Assembly: GCF_009761815.1 (NCBI RefSeq) | Contig: NZ_RWIN01000055.1 | Span: forward strand, 1 to 56,763 | Length of the DNA stretch: 56,763 bases | Reading direction: 5' to 3' | DNA from: Pseudomonas sp. PB120 | GTDB lineage: Bacteria > Pseudomonadota > Gammaproteobacteria > Pseudomonadales > Pseudomonadaceae | In this document: one piece after another, positions 24,434 through 35,194 of the stretch | Layout of the letters: every line of letters starts with the position of its first letter | Position numbering within the stretch: position 1 is the stretch's first letter | Notes under the pieces: generated by a model | Seen by the model: the letters and a program-made list of their open reading frames with translations, nothing else | Database searches by the model: none | Told to the model about the DNA's origin: nothing | Translations under genes and position numbers: made by a program

Positions 24434-24539
24434 CCTACCCTCCAGAGGCCGGTGACGGAAAACCGGCGAATGGCCATGGGATGCAGCTTCCGCGCCAGTC
24501 CTTGCGATGATGAATACGTTCAAGTTGATTTCATGAAAG

Positions 24540-24658
24540 TGTGGCGAGGGAGCTTGCTCCCGCTCGGCGGCGCAGCCATCGTAAATCCGGAAAACGCGAT
24601 ATTGGCGATTGTTTTGGGGCCGCTTCGCGACCCAGCGGGAGCGAGCTCCCTCGCCACA
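24540..24658. repeat. REPIN (class B)
   Basis: TGTGGCGAGGGAGCTTGCTCCCGCT at 24540 and the inverse AGCGGGAGCGAGCTCCCTCGCCACA ending at 24658 form the pair, the same family as at 17271. It lies between moaA and the lipoprotein gene. Confidence 0.85.
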
Positions 24659-24667
24659 GAGGCCGGT

Positions 24668-25636
24668 TCAGCCGCCGATAATCTTCATGACAGTGGCGCC
24701 ACCCGAGAATGCCACTTCCTGCTTGTCACCCAAGGCTTTCACCAAGAGTCGCTGCAAGGCCGGCAACGCCTGATGACGCGGTTTGTCCAGCAGATCGCCG
24801 ACATAGTGACGGTTGCTCGATGACAGGCAGCCATGCAACCAGCCCGTGGACGAGAGACGCAACCGCGAACACGTACGGCAGAAAGGAACGCTTTCGTTGG
24901 CGATCACACCGAAGTGGCCCAGCCCCGGAATCTGATAACGCACAGCGGTGGCATCGACCGGCGCATTGGCCTGAAGGTATTCGTAGCGCTCGCCGATCAG
25001 GCTCAGCAATTGCTGGAGGCTGACGAATTGCTGCAGGAAGGCGTTGTTGTCCGTGGCCAGGTGGCCCATGCGCATCAGCTCGATGAAGCGAAGCTCATAG
25101 CCGCGCTCCAGGCAGTAATCGAGCAGCGGCATCACTTGATCAAGGTTCTGTCCGCGCAACGGAACCATGTTGACCTTGATTTTCAGGCCCGCCGCGCTGG
25201 CCTGGTCCATGCCATCAAGCACGGTCGCCAGATCGCCACCGCGCGCAATGCTGCGGAACGCGCTGGCATCCAGGGTATCGAGGGAAACGTTGATGCGACG
25301 AATGCCGGCGTCTACCAGCAAGGGCAGTTTCTTCGCCAGCAGCTGGCCATTGGTGGTCAGGCTGATGTCTTCCAGGCCCATCTTGCCGACGGCCGTCATG
25401 AAAGCTTCGAGCTTGGGGCTGACCAGCGGCTCGCCACCGGTAATGCGCAAACGCTCGATACCGGCGGCTTCGATCAAATACGCCACTCCGCGCGCCATGG
25501 CTTCGGCCGACAATTCATCCTGCGCAGCTACCAGCCGCTTGCCGTTAGGCACGCAGTAGGTACACGCGTAATTGCAGGCTGAGGTCAGGCTGATTCGCAA
25601 ATTGCGGAAACGCCTGCCTTGACGGTCAACGATCAT
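24668..25636 (-). CDS. moaA: GTP 3',8-cyclase (molybdenum cofactor biosynthesis protein A)
   Basis: This 322-residue radical SAM enzyme catalyses the first step of molybdopterin synthesis, GTP to 3',8-cyclo-7,8-dihydro-GTP. The N-terminal 4Fe-4S motif is CNYACTYC (residues ~21-28), and the SAM-binding ITGGEPLVSP follows. The second cluster is bound by CRTCSRLRLSSTGWLHGC (about 262-280). The C-terminal double glycine (IIGG), needed for activity in known MoaA, is present. GGAGTGATCC precedes the ATG. A 12-bp inverted repeat lies 30 nt upstream. The molybdenum hydroxylase at 46-49 kb is a likely consumer of the cofactor. Confidence 0.95.
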   Translation of the reverse strand: MIVDRQGRRFRNLRISLTSACNYACTYCVPNGKRLVAAQDELSAEAMARGVAYLIEAAGIERLRITGGEPLVSPKLEAFMTAVGKMGLEDISLTTNGQLLAKKLPLLVDAGIRRINVSLDTLDASAFRSIARGGDLATVLDGMDQASAAGLKIKVNMVPLRGQNLDQVMPLLDYCLERGYELRFIELMRMGHLATDNNAFLQQFVSLQQLLSLIGERYEYLQANAPVDATAVRYQIPGLGHFGVIANESVPFCRTCSRLRLSSTGWLHGCLSSSNRHYVGDLLDKPRHQALPALQRLLVKALGDKQEVAFSGGATVMKIIGG

Positions 25637-25666
25637 GGATCACTCCGGCGGAAGAATATTCGGACC

Positions 25667-25698
25667 GCTAAAACTTGACTCACAAATCAAGTTTTAGC
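25667..25698. repeat. Perfect 12-bp inverted repeat upstream of moaA
   Basis: GCTAAAACTTGA (25667-25678) and TCAAGTTTTAGC (25687-25698) are exact inverses around an 8-nt centre. The right edge of the moaA start codon is 30 nt away. It could be an operator, a leader hairpin or a weak terminator of the TetR gene; there is no T-run outside the stem. Confidence 0.7.
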
Positions 25699-25775
25699 AA
25701 TACCTAAGCCTGAGTATATTCCTGAGGTACCACGCCATGTAGCGAAATCATGGCGCGATAAGGCAACTGAATGAC

Positions 25776-26414
25776 TCAGCTGCTCGGCGTGTCGGTATCA
25801 CGCTTGCGCTTGTTGCCCATGCGTACGCCGATGTCCATCAGGAACTGGAAGAACCCTTCCTGATCTTCCAGCACATTGCTCCAGAACGGCGAGTGATACA
25901 GCGCCACCGCGCCGTGCACCAGCGCCCAGGACGCGCAGTAGTGGAAGTAAGGCGGCACGTCTTCGAGCTTGCCTTCGCTGATGCGCCCCTTGATGAGCAA
26001 CGTCAGGCGTTCAAAGTTCGAGGCACGGATCTTGTGCAATTCCTCGACCATCTCCGGTACCTGGTTGCCCTTGACCACCTTCTCTTCCAGGCGATCAAAC
26101 AACCGATAGCGTTGCGGGTCGCGCATGCGGAATTCGAAGTAGGCCCGGGACAGCGCTTCCTTGTCCTTGTCGACATCGGCCGAATGCAACAGCTCGTTCA
26201 AATCGCGCTCGTAATCGAGCATCAGGCGCAGGTAGATCTCCGCCTTGGATTTGAAGTGCTTGTAGATCGTGCCTTTGCCGATACCGACGGCATCAGCAAT
26301 CATCTCGACGGTGACACTGTCTTCACCCTGATCGAGGAACAGCTTGAGCGCGGTATCGAGAATTTCTTGCTCGCGGCGACGAAACTCACGGACCTTACGA
26401 GGTTCTTTATGCAT
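25776..26414 (-). CDS. TetR-family transcriptional regulator
   Basis: This 212-residue regulator has the N-terminal HTH VTVEMIADAVGIGKGTIYKHF (about residues 34-54) and a ligand-binding helical domain. It is encoded in the same place as PA2957 in P. aeruginosa, next to rgsA and tatD. The ATG at 26414 has no strong ribosome-binding site. Targets are not evident from sequence. The KRKRDTDTPSS tail is charged and probably disordered. Confidence 0.9.
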   Translation of the reverse strand: MHKEPRKVREFRRREQEILDTALKLFLDQGEDSVTVEMIADAVGIGKGTIYKHFKSKAEIYLRLMLDYERDLNELLHSADVDKDKEALSRAYFEFRMRDPQRYRLFDRLEEKVVKGNQVPEMVEELHKIRASNFERLTLLIKGRISEGKLEDVPPYFHYCASWALVHGAVALYHSPFWSNVLEDQEGFFQFLMDIGVRMGNKRKRDTDTPSS

Positions 26415-26606
26415 AAGAAAAGGTCTGTAGGGGTCAAAATTCGAAGCCGCGTATTATGCCTAACTTACGCAAAAATGCACGGATCATCCGACCATATCTG
26501 TGTTTCTTGAGGATTTCCCGCAGGGTCGCCCGTTGATGAGAACGCTTCCGAAGCGGACGTATTCCAAAATTGTTTAAAAACGTGGGCCGGTAAACTGGAC
26601 TCGGCG

Positions 26607-26623
26607 CAATACTGATCAATACT
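26607..26623 (+). promoter_or_regulatory. Tandem CAATACT -10-like boxes of RgsA
   Basis: CAATACT occurs at 26607-26613 and again at 26617-26623, exactly 10 bp apart. The second would place the RNA start near 26630. The form resembles the CTATACT -10 favoured by RpoS, and RgsA is reported to be RpoS-dependent. The call rests on the short motif and the downstream RNA boundary. Confidence 0.5.
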
Positions 26624-26629
26624 TCAACT

Positions 26630-26747
26630 GTCGGCGGGGCATCTCCCCCAAGTGTCACGCCGATATTGGTACCAACGGACCGCGTACCATTGTTTTACTC
26701 CTAATGGTCTTAACCCGGATTCACCCCCCAGAACCCGGGTTTTTTTT
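26630..26747 (+). ncRNA. rgsA: Small regulatory RNA RgsA (P16)
   Basis: A plus-strand intrinsic terminator at 26712-26747 (AACCCGG / CCGGGTT then eight T) cannot serve the flanking genes, which are both on the minus strand. It must end a separate RNA. The interval between tatD and the TetR gene is where P. aeruginosa encodes the ~120-nt Hfq-binding, RpoS/Gac-linked sRNA RgsA. The predicted length here, about 118 nt from the second CAATACT box, agrees. The 5' part (TCGGCGGGGCATCTCCCC) can form a hairpin. Exact ends are inferred. Confidence 0.7.
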
Positions 26748-26756
26748 GCCTGCGAT

Positions 26757-27542
26757 TTAACCTTTCACATGCGCCAGCGGGAACAGCCGCTTGAAGTTTT
26801 CGGTCGTCTGCTCGGCAAATCGCTCGAAAGGCTCACCACGCAACATTGCCAGAAATTCCGCTACGTCTCGCACGTACTGTGGCAGGTTCGGCTTGCCGCG
26901 ATGCGGGATCGGCGCCAGATAGGGCGAGTCCGTTTCTACCAAAAGACGATCCGCCGGCACTTTGCTAGCCACATCGCGCAATGCATCAGCATTGCGGAAA
27001 GTGACAATACCGGACAGGGAAATGTAGTACCCCATGTCCAGCGCCGCTTTTGCCATGTCCCAGTCTTCGGTAAAGCAATGCAGCACGCCCGCCTGAGGCA
27101 GTGCGGCCTCACGCAGAAGGTCCAACGTATCGGCACGCGCACCACGGGTATGGATGATGACCGGCTTGCCGGTCTGCTGCGCCGCTTGCAGGTGCAGGCG
27201 AAACGACGCTTGCTGCAACTCCGCCGCTTCCGGTTCGTAGTGATAATCCAGGCCGGTTTCACCAATCGCCACCACCCGTGGATGGTTAAGCTCTTGCAGC
27301 AACCAGTCCAGCGCCGGCGCGGCACCGGGCTGCACATCCAGTGGATGCACGCCTACGGAGCAGTCGACGTCGTCATAGCGCTCGGCCAGGGCTTTGACGT
27401 CTGCCGCGTTGTCGACGCTGACGCCGATGCACAGAAAGTGCCCCACGCCGCGCTGGCGGGCGGCATCGAGGGCGGCATCCAGCGAGCCGTCATGGGCGGC
27501 CAGGTCGAGGCGATCAAGGTGACAATGGGAATCTACAAGCAT
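26757..27542 (-). CDS. TatD-family metal-dependent hydrolase/deoxyribonuclease
   Basis: This 261-residue TIM-barrel amidohydrolase has the N-terminal metal motif DSHCHLD (residues 4-10), the glutamate segment GETGLDYHY (about 94-102) and the C-terminal ETDSPYLAP (about 202-210). Family members act as 3'-5' DNA exonucleases in repair or quality control. It is the last gene of the tmk-holB-pilZ-tatD group, 14 bp after pilZ. Confidence 0.93.
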   Translation of the reverse strand: MLVDSHCHLDRLDLAAHDGSLDAALDAARQRGVGHFLCIGVSVDNAADVKALAERYDDVDCSVGVHPLDVQPGAAPALDWLLQELNHPRVVAIGETGLDYHYEPEAAELQQASFRLHLQAAQQTGKPVIIHTRGARADTLDLLREAALPQAGVLHCFTEDWDMAKAALDMGYYISLSGIVTFRNADALRDVASKVPADRLLVETDSPYLAPIPHRGKPNLPQYVRDVAEFLAMLRGEPFERFAEQTTENFKRLFPLAHVKG

Positions 27543-27556
27543 AAAAGGGCTGCAAC

Positions 27557-27913
27557 TTACATCGTATGAGTGGGACGGTCGGATTTAAGGGCTCCGGCCA
27601 GATGGGTTTCGATTCGACTGCGCGCGGCGTTGTCACCGTCGTTGAACTGCACGCCGACCCCGGCGGCCCTATTGCCCTGAGCGCCCTTGGGGGTGATCCA
27701 GGCAACCTTGCCGGCAACCGGGATTTTTTCGGCCTCATCCATCAGGTTGAGGAGCATGAAGACTTCATCGCCCAACTTGTAGCTCTTGTTGGTCGGGATA
27801 AACAGGCCACCGTTCTTGATGAATGGCATGTAGGCCGCGTAAAGCACGGACTTGTCCTTGATGGTCAGGGACAAAATGCCGTTGCGCGGTCCCTGGTTGA
27901 CGGCTTCATTCAT
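27557..27913 (-). CDS. pilZ: PilZ domain protein (type IV pilus biogenesis)
   Basis: The protein has 118 residues. The start MNEAVNQG at 27913 has GGAGGTGAGC upstream. It matches the founding PilZ protein of Pseudomonas, which is needed for type IV pili and lies beside holB in the same order. It lacks the RxxxR arginines that bind c-di-GMP in other PilZ domains, as is known for this branch, and it works through protein contacts instead. The conserved stretch GGLFIPTNKSYKLGDEVF is at about residues 35-52. Confidence 0.92.
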   Translation of the reverse strand: MNEAVNQGPRNGILSLTIKDKSVLYAAYMPFIKNGGLFIPTNKSYKLGDEVFMLLNLMDEAEKIPVAGKVAWITPKGAQGNRAAGVGVQFNDGDNAARSRIETHLAGALKSDRPTHTM

Positions 27914-27955
27914 GCTCACCTCCACTGCTGACGTTTAGAGTCTAGGCTCAGACGC

Positions 27956-29576
<1,621 letters not shown>

Positions 29577-29586
29577 TTAGTCAGAG

Positions 29587-30771
29587 TCATTGCGGGCTTT
29601 GCGGCGCGGTTGCATCCGGTTCCGGCACGGGCGCGGGCGCAGGTTCCTGCGGCGCTACGGGCGGCAGTTCTTCAGGCGCGACATCAGGCGAAGCTGCCGG
29701 GATCGCATCCTGTGCCTGCGGCTCGTCCGGCGTCGTCACCGGCGCCGGGCTGGAACGGTAATCGGCACGGCGCTTGAGCTGGAATTCGCGCACGGCGTTG
29801 TTGTGGGCATCCAGATCATCGGAGAACACATGGCTGCCATCACCGCGAGCCACAAAATACAAACTGTTGCCGGCCACCGGATTCAGCGCGGCATGAATCG
29901 CTTCGCGCCCGACCATCGCAATCGGCGTCGGCGGTAAACCGGAAATCATGTAGGTGTTGTAAGGGGTCGCTTCCTTGAGATGGGCACGCGTCAGCTTGCC
30001 GCTGTAGCGATCACCGAGGCCGTAGATCACGGTCGGATCGGTTTGCAGCAGCATGCCGATCGCCATGCGTCGCACAAACACGCCGGCAATTTGCCCGCGC
30101 TCCTGCGGCACACCGGTTTCCTTCTCCACCAGCGAAGCCATGATCAACGCCTGATAAGGCTCGGTGTACGGCACATCGGCGGCGCGCTGATCCCACTCCT
30201 TGGCGAGGACTTCATCGAGGCGATCATAGGCTTTTTTCAGCAGCTCGACGTCTGTCATGCCCCGCACGAAACGGTAGGTGTCAGGGAAAAAGCGCCCTTC
30301 CGGAAAGAGCCCGGCGTGACCGAGTTTTTCCATCACCTGGCTGTCGCTCAAGCCGTTCAGCGTCTGCTCGATTTTTTCATCCTTGGCCAGGGCTGCGCGG
30401 ACCTGATGGAAATTCCAGCCTTCGACCAGAGTCAGGCTGTACTGAACCATTTCCCCGCGCTTCCACAAGTCGATCAGTCCTTCGACCGTCATGCCGGGTT
30501 GCATGCGGTATTCGCCACTGTGCAACGGTTGCCGGGCCAGATTGAATCGCCAGTAAACACGCAGCCAAAACGCGTCCTTGATGACGCCCTCGGCTTCGAG
30601 GCGATAGAAGGTGCGGGTGGGTGTCGTGCCTTTGGGCACATTCAGCAGCTGTTCCTGGGTAATGTTCAGCGGTTGTTCCAGCGCCGAATGAATCTTCCAG
30701 GCCGAAGCGCCCAGACACAGCCCCGCCAGAACCAATCCGGTTTCCAGCAACAGCAAGAATTTACGTCTCAC
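29587..30771 (-). CDS. mltG: Endolytic peptidoglycan transglycosylase MltG
   Basis: This 394-residue inner-membrane protein has an N-terminal membrane anchor (LETGLVLAGLCLGASAW, about residues 9-25) and a periplasmic YceG/MltG domain. The catalytic glutamate is in SLVEKETGVPQERG (about 213-226), and the conserved PTPIAMVGREAIHAA follows. It cuts nascent glycan strands and so sets their length. The last ~60 residues are a proline- and alanine-rich tail. It begins 3 bp after pabC. Confidence 0.95.
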   Translation of the reverse strand: MRRKFLLLLETGLVLAGLCLGASAWKIHSALEQPLNITQEQLLNVPKGTTPTRTFYRLEAEGVIKDAFWLRVYWRFNLARQPLHSGEYRMQPGMTVEGLIDLWKRGEMVQYSLTLVEGWNFHQVRAALAKDEKIEQTLNGLSDSQVMEKLGHAGLFPEGRFFPDTYRFVRGMTDVELLKKAYDRLDEVLAKEWDQRAADVPYTEPYQALIMASLVEKETGVPQERGQIAGVFVRRMAIGMLLQTDPTVIYGLGDRYSGKLTRAHLKEATPYNTYMISGLPPTPIAMVGREAIHAALNPVAGNSLYFVARGDGSHVFSDDLDAHNNAVREFQLKRRADYRSSPAPVTTPDEPQAQDAIPAASPDVAPEELPPVAPQEPAPAPVPEPDATAPQSPQ

Positions 30772-30774
30772 GTA

Positions 30775-31590
30775 TCAAGCATCCAGTAGCGCGCGGGCAA
30801 TGATTTGGAGTTTACGGGTGAGCGGCCCAACCGGCCAGCTCAGTGCGGCGTAGGCGCGTACCGGCCACACGCCATAGACACTGTTGCAGACAAAGACTTC
30901 ATCCGCCCATTGCAGCTGTTCGAGGGTGATGTCGGTGATTTGCGTGGCGATGCCCAACGACTCGGCTTGAAACAATAATTCCGCACGCATCACGCCAGCC
31001 ACGCCGCAGCGCTTGAGGTCGGCGGTAATCAACACCCCGTCGCGAATCAGGAACAGATTACTGAACACCCCTTCTATCACGCGCCCGGCCTGGTCGAGCA
31101 TCAGACCTTCGGCATGCTCGGCATCCTGCCATTCGGAACGGGCGATGACTTGCTCAAGTCGGTTCAGGTGTTTGAGCCCGGCGAGCAGGGGTTGTCTGGA
31201 CAGTCTTGTGGCGCAGGGAAACAACCGAATGCCCTGCTCACCATGCATTACTGGATAAGCAGCGGGAGGATTGCCTTGCAGAATGCGTCGGGCCTGGGCC
31301 GAGGGATCAGGGGCGTAGCCGCGCAGGCTGTCGCCACGCGTGAGGATGAGCTTGAGCACGCCCTCACCCAGTGCGGCGGCGTAGGCCAACAGCTCGCTGC
31401 GGATCAGCGCGTGATCGGCAGCGATCGCCAGGCGCGAACAGCCTTGCGCCAGACGCGACAGGTGCCGATCCAGCAACAGCGGCTGCCCGCCGCGCACGGC
31501 AATGGTCTCGAACAGACCATCACCGTAAGCCAGGCCGCGATCCTTCAGCGACAGAGCGTCAGCCGGCTGACCGTCGACCCAGCTGTCCAT
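30775..31590 (-). CDS. pabC: Aminodeoxychorismate lyase
   Basis: This 271-residue PLP enzyme of the class IV aminotransferase fold releases pyruvate from 4-amino-4-deoxychorismate to give p-aminobenzoate for folate. DRGLAYGDGLFETIAVRGG (about residues 17-35) and the lysine-containing GLKHLNRLEQVIAR (about 138-151) are typical. The ATG shares its A with the fabF stop codon (TGATG), indicating translational coupling. Confidence 0.94.
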   Translation of the reverse strand: MDSWVDGQPADALSLKDRGLAYGDGLFETIAVRGGQPLLLDRHLSRLAQGCSRLAIAADHALIRSELLAYAAALGEGVLKLILTRGDSLRGYAPDPSAQARRILQGNPPAAYPVMHGEQGIRLFPCATRLSRQPLLAGLKHLNRLEQVIARSEWQDAEHAEGLMLDQAGRVIEGVFSNLFLIRDGVLITADLKRCGVAGVMRAELLFQAESLGIATQITDITLEQLQWADEVFVCNSVYGVWPVRAYAALSWPVGPLTRKLQIIARALLDA

Positions 31591-32834
31591 CAGCCGGCGA
31601 ACCGGCGGAACACCAGCGAGCCGTTGGTACCGCCAAACCCGAACGAGTTGGACAGCACCACATCGATGTCCATGTTGCGTGCGGTGTGCGGCACGAAGTC
31701 GAGGTCGCAGCCTTCATCCGGCTCATCGAGGTTGATGGTCGGAGGCGCGACCTGGCTGTTGATGGCCAGCACACTGAAGATCGCTTCAACCGCGCCCGCC
31801 GCACCCAACAGGTGACCGGTCATGGACTTGGTGGAGCTGACCGCCAGCTTGTAGGCGTGATCGCCGAACACCGACTTGATCGCGCAGGCTTCAGCGAGGT
31901 CGCCGGCCGAAGTCGAGGTGCCGTGGGCGTTGACGTACTGCACTTGGTCGCCATTGATCTTCGCGTCGCGCAAGGCATTGGTGATGCAGCGCGCTGCGCC
32001 GGCGCCATCGGCGGGTGGCGAGGTCATGTGGAAAGCATCGCCACTGGTGCCAAAACCGATCAGTTCGGCGTAGATGGTCGCGCCGCGAGCCTTGGCGTGT
32101 TCCAGCTCTTCCAGAACCAGCGCACCGGCACCGTCGGACAGGACGAAGCCATCACGGCCCTTGTCCCAAGGACGACTGGCGCGGGTCGGCTCATCGTTGC
32201 GGGTCGACAGCGCGCGGGAGGCACCGAAGCCGCCCATGCCCAGACCGCAAGCGGCCATCTCGGAACCGCCGGCAATCATCACGTCGGCTTCGTCGTACAT
32301 GATGTTGCGGGCTGCCATGCCAATGCAGTGCGTACCGGTGGTGCACGCGGTGGCGATAGCGTAGTTGGGGCCCTGTGCACCCAAGTGGATCGACAGGAAC
32401 CCGGAAATCATATTGATGATCGAGCCAGGCACGAAGAACGGAGAAATCCGTCGTGGGCCGGTGTCATGCAGCGTGCGGCTGGTTTCTTCGATATTGGTCA
32501 GACCGCCAATACCCGAACCCATGGCCACGCCAATGCGTTCACGGTTGGCGTCGGTGACTTCCAGACCGGAATTGCGCACCGCCTGAAAACCTGCGGCCAG
32601 ACCGTACTGAATAAACAGGTCGAGCTTGCGAGCTTCCTTGACCGACAGGTATTCCTCGACATTGAAGCCCTTTACCGAGCCGCCAAAACGGGTGGAATAG
32701 GCAGAAAGGTCGGTGTGTTCGATCAGACCAATGCCACTGCGGCCAGCCAGAATGCCCTGCCAACTGCTCGGCACGTCCGTGCCCAGTGGCGACAACATAC
32801 CCATACCGGTGACTACGACGCGTCTACGCGACAC
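31590..32834 (-). CDS. fabF: Beta-ketoacyl-ACP synthase II
   Basis: This 414-residue condensing enzyme elongates acyl-ACP in fatty-acid synthesis and supports palmitoleate-to-vaccenate elongation. The active-site cysteine is in [13 protein letters not shown] (about 160-172), and the histidines are in [11 protein letters not shown] and [14 protein letters not shown] at 32834 is the start: AGGAG lies 6 nt upstream and the resulting [12 protein letters not shown] is the standard N-terminus. The frame to 32867 is not coding. Confidence 0.97.
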   Translation of the reverse strand: MSRRRVVVTGMGMLSPLGTDVPSSWQGILAGRSGIGLIEHTDLSAYSTRFGGSVKGFNVEEYLSVKEARKLDLFIQYGLAAGFQAVRNSGLEVTDANRERIGVAMGSGIGGLTNIEETSRTLHDTGPRRISPFFVPGSIINMISGFLSIHLGAQGPNYAIATACTTGTHCIGMAARNIMYDEADVMIAGGSEMAACGLGMGGFGASRALSTRNDEPTRASRPWDKGRDGFVLSDGAGALVLEELEHAKARGATIYAELIGFGTSGDAFHMTSPPADGAGAARCITNALRDAKINGDQVQYVNAHGTSTSAGDLAEACAIKSVFGDHAYKLAVSSTKSMTGHLLGAAGAVEAIFSVLAINSQVAPPTINLDEPDEGCDLDFVPHTARNMDIDVVLSNSFGFGGTNGSLVFRRFAG

Positions 32835-32878
32835 AGCACTCTCCTTTTTCAAATGACGACTTTGCATCAGGCCTAAAG

Positions 32879-32914
32879 AAAAAACCGCACGCCATGATGG
32901 CAGTGCGGTTTTTC
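32879..32914 (-). terminator. acpP terminator / acpP-fabF attenuator
   Basis: AAAACCGCAC (32881-32890) and GTGCGGTTTT (32903-32912) form a stem whose inner part GCCATGATGGC is itself palindromic. T-runs are present in both directions. It lies 30 nt after acpP and would let acpP be made in excess of fabF. Confidence 0.8.
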
Positions 32915-32942
32915 CATGACAGCAAGCAACGATTACAAGCTA

Positions 32943-33179
32943 TTAAGCCTGGTGGTTTGTAACGTAATCGATTGCAGCTTGTACGGTAGTGATCTTCTCA
33001 GCTTCTTCGTCAGGGATTTCGGTCTCGAATTCCTCTTCCAGAGCCATCACCAGCTCAACGGTGTCAAGGGAGTCGGCACCCAGGTCTTCAACGAAGGAAG
33101 CAGTGTTGACCACTTCTTCTTCTTTAACGCCCAGTTGCTCAGCAACGATTTTCTTGACGCGCTCTTCGATGGTGCTCAT
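32943..33179 (-). CDS. acpP: Acyl carrier protein
   Basis: This 78-residue acidic four-helix carrier has the phosphopantetheine serine in [18 protein letters not shown] (residues ~35-52). It holds growing acyl chains for FabD, FabG and FabF, encoded on both sides. Start and length are standard. Confidence 0.98.
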   Translation of the reverse strand: MSTIEERVKKIVAEQLGVKEEEVVNTASFVEDLGADSLDTVELVMALEEEFETEIPDEEAEKITTVQAAIDYVTNHQA

Positions 33180-33370
33180 ACCTTGTTTTCACTCCTAATG
33201 GACAAATTCAGGCAGCTGGCCAGTGGGTAAGTGTATAGAAAGACTTTTCAGCATTTCAACTGAAAGCTTCACTCCTCAAACCCGGTGGCCCTCTGCCTAT
33301 AAATAGATTGCAGCTTTATAACGGATTTTAGACAGCTCGTATGACATTTTTTTGAAGCAATCCGTCACAT

Positions 33371-34114
33371 TTAACTCATGTACATCCCGCCGTTCACCGG
33401 GATTGTAGCCCCAGTAACGTAAGCCGCACCGTCGGATGCAAGAAAAGCGACCACAGACGCGATCTCTTGTGCTTGTCCCAGACGGCCCAGCGGAATCTGC
33501 GTCTGCAAGGCTTCACGCTGTGCCTCGGGCAGTTCGCGGGTCATATCGGTGTCGATGAACCCTGGGGCCACCGAGTTTACCGTAATCGAACGCGAACCGA
33601 CTTCACGCGCCAGTGCACGGCTGAAACCTTCCAGACCGGCCTTGGCGGCAGCGTAGTTTACTTGGCCTGCGTTGCCCATGGCACCCACAACCGAGCCAAT
33701 ACTGATAATTCGTCCCCAACGGGCTTTGGTCATGCCGCGCAAAACGCCCTTGGACAGGCGGAACAGACTGTTCAGGTTGGTATCGACGACGTCATGCCAC
33801 TCGTCGTCTTTCATGCGCATCATCAGGTTATCGCGGGTGATACCGGCATTGTTGACCAGGATCGCCGGCGCACCGAACTGCTCCTGGATGCTCGCCAGCA
33901 CCGCTGCAACGGATTCGTCGCTGGTGACGTTGAGTTCCAGGCCTGTGCCTTGAATACCGTTTTCTTTCAGGGTGGCGGCGATGCGCTCGGCACCCGAGGC
34001 GGAGGTCGCGGTGCCAATGACGATGGCGCCCTGACGACCCAGCTCCAGGGCGATGGCCTGGCCGATACCGCGGCTCGCACCGGTGACCAGTGCAACTTTA
34101 CCTTGCAGACTCAT
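33371..34114 (-). CDS. fabG: 3-oxoacyl-ACP reductase
   Basis: This 247-residue short-chain dehydrogenase reduces beta-ketoacyl-ACP with NADPH. The cofactor loop TGASRGIGQ is at residues 12-20, the catalytic Ser is in SIGSVVG, and YxxxK is seen as NYAAAKAG (about 150-157). AGGAG upstream supports the start at 34114. It lies 17 bp after fabD. Confidence 0.97.
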   Translation of the reverse strand: MSLQGKVALVTGASRGIGQAIALELGRQGAIVIGTATSASGAERIAATLKENGIQGTGLELNVTSDESVAAVLASIQEQFGAPAILVNNAGITRDNLMMRMKDDEWHDVVDTNLNSLFRLSKGVLRGMTKARWGRIISIGSVVGAMGNAGQVNYAAAKAGLEGFSRALAREVGSRSITVNSVAPGFIDTDMTRELPEAQREALQTQIPLGRLGQAQEIASVVAFLASDGAAYVTGATIPVNGGMYMS

Positions 34115-34130
34115 GCAAGCTTCTCCTGAT

Positions 34131-35069
34131 TCAGACCAGCGCTGCACGGGCGGCAGCGAACGCATCTGGGGTATTGAGGTTGGATGTCGACACGCCTTCG
34201 GCGCAACGTTTGTTCAGGCCGGCCAGTACTTTGCCCGGACCGCATTCTACCAACTGGGTGGCGCCCTTGGCGGCCAGCGCCTGGACCGATTCGACCCAGC
34301 GCACAGGCTTGTAGAGCTGTTCAAGCAGATCACGCTTGAGGGTGTCCAGATCCGCCGGCACGCTGGCGCTGACGTTTTGCACCACGGGAATCTGTGGCGC
34401 CTGCCAGTCAATGGCGGCGATCGATTCAGCGAAGCGCTCGGCAGCCGGGCGCATCAGCTCGCAATGCGACGGCACGCTGACCGGCAACGGCATGGCGCGC
34501 TTGGCACCACGGGCCTTGCAGCCTTCAATGGCGCGCTCGACCGCAGCCTTGGCACCGGCGATGACCACTTGGCCCGGGGAGTTGAAGTTGACCGCACTGA
34601 CCACTTCGCCTTGCGCCGCTTCGGCGCAGGCCGCCAGCACGTCAGCATCGTCCAGACCGAGAATGGCAGCCATGCCGCCCTGCCCGGCCGGAACGGCTTC
34701 CTGCATCAACTGACCGCGACGCTCCACCAGTTTCACCGCGTCGCCCAGGCTCAGGCTGCCCGCAGCGACAAGCGCGCTGTACTCGCCGAGGCTGTGGCCG
34801 GCAACGTAAGCCGGACGCGCACCGCCTTCCGCCAGCCACAGGCGCCACAAGGCGATCGAGGCGGTCAGAATGGCCGGCTGGGTTTTATCGGTTTGATTGA
34901 GTTGCTCTTCCGGCCCCTGTTGGGTCAGTGCCCACAGGTCGTAACCGAGAGCGTCGGAAGCTTCTTTGAATGTTTCGAGGACTACCGGATGTTGCGCGCC
35001 CAACTCGGCCAGCATGCCGAGGGACTGCGAACCCTGTCCTGGAAAGACGAATGCGAGGGAAGCAGACAT
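34131..35069 (-). CDS. fabD: Malonyl-CoA-ACP transacylase
   Basis: This 312-residue enzyme transfers malonyl from CoA to ACP. FVFPGQGSQSLGM opens the fold, and the nucleophile serine is in AGHSLGEYSALVA (about 89-101). The start MSASLAF at 35069 gives the family length; upstream codons to 35168 are not coding. It lies 125 bp after plsX. Confidence 0.97.
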   Translation of the reverse strand: MSASLAFVFPGQGSQSLGMLAELGAQHPVVLETFKEASDALGYDLWALTQQGPEEQLNQTDKTQPAILTASIALWRLWLAEGGARPAYVAGHSLGEYSALVAAGSLSLGDAVKLVERRGQLMQEAVPAGQGGMAAILGLDDADVLAACAEAAQGEVVSAVNFNSPGQVVIAGAKAAVERAIEGCKARGAKRAMPLPVSVPSHCELMRPAAERFAESIAAIDWQAPQIPVVQNVSASVPADLDTLKRDLLEQLYKPVRWVESVQALAAKGATQLVECGPGKVLAGLNKRCAEGVSTSNLNTPDAFAAARAALV

Positions 35070-35194
35070 GTAACAAGCCCCTAATGATCTTGTCGTCGGA
35101 GAATTGACGTCCCGTGCGAGGGACGCAAGAAACTGACAGTTGGATGGCCAATTGAACTGAGCGGTCACATTTAAGCATTGTCCGACGAAAACGC

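Noticed and set aside
25637..25775. Molybdenum cofactor riboswitch ahead of moaA
   Set aside because: The interval is too short and shows only one simple inverted repeat, without the multi-helix Moco RNA layout.
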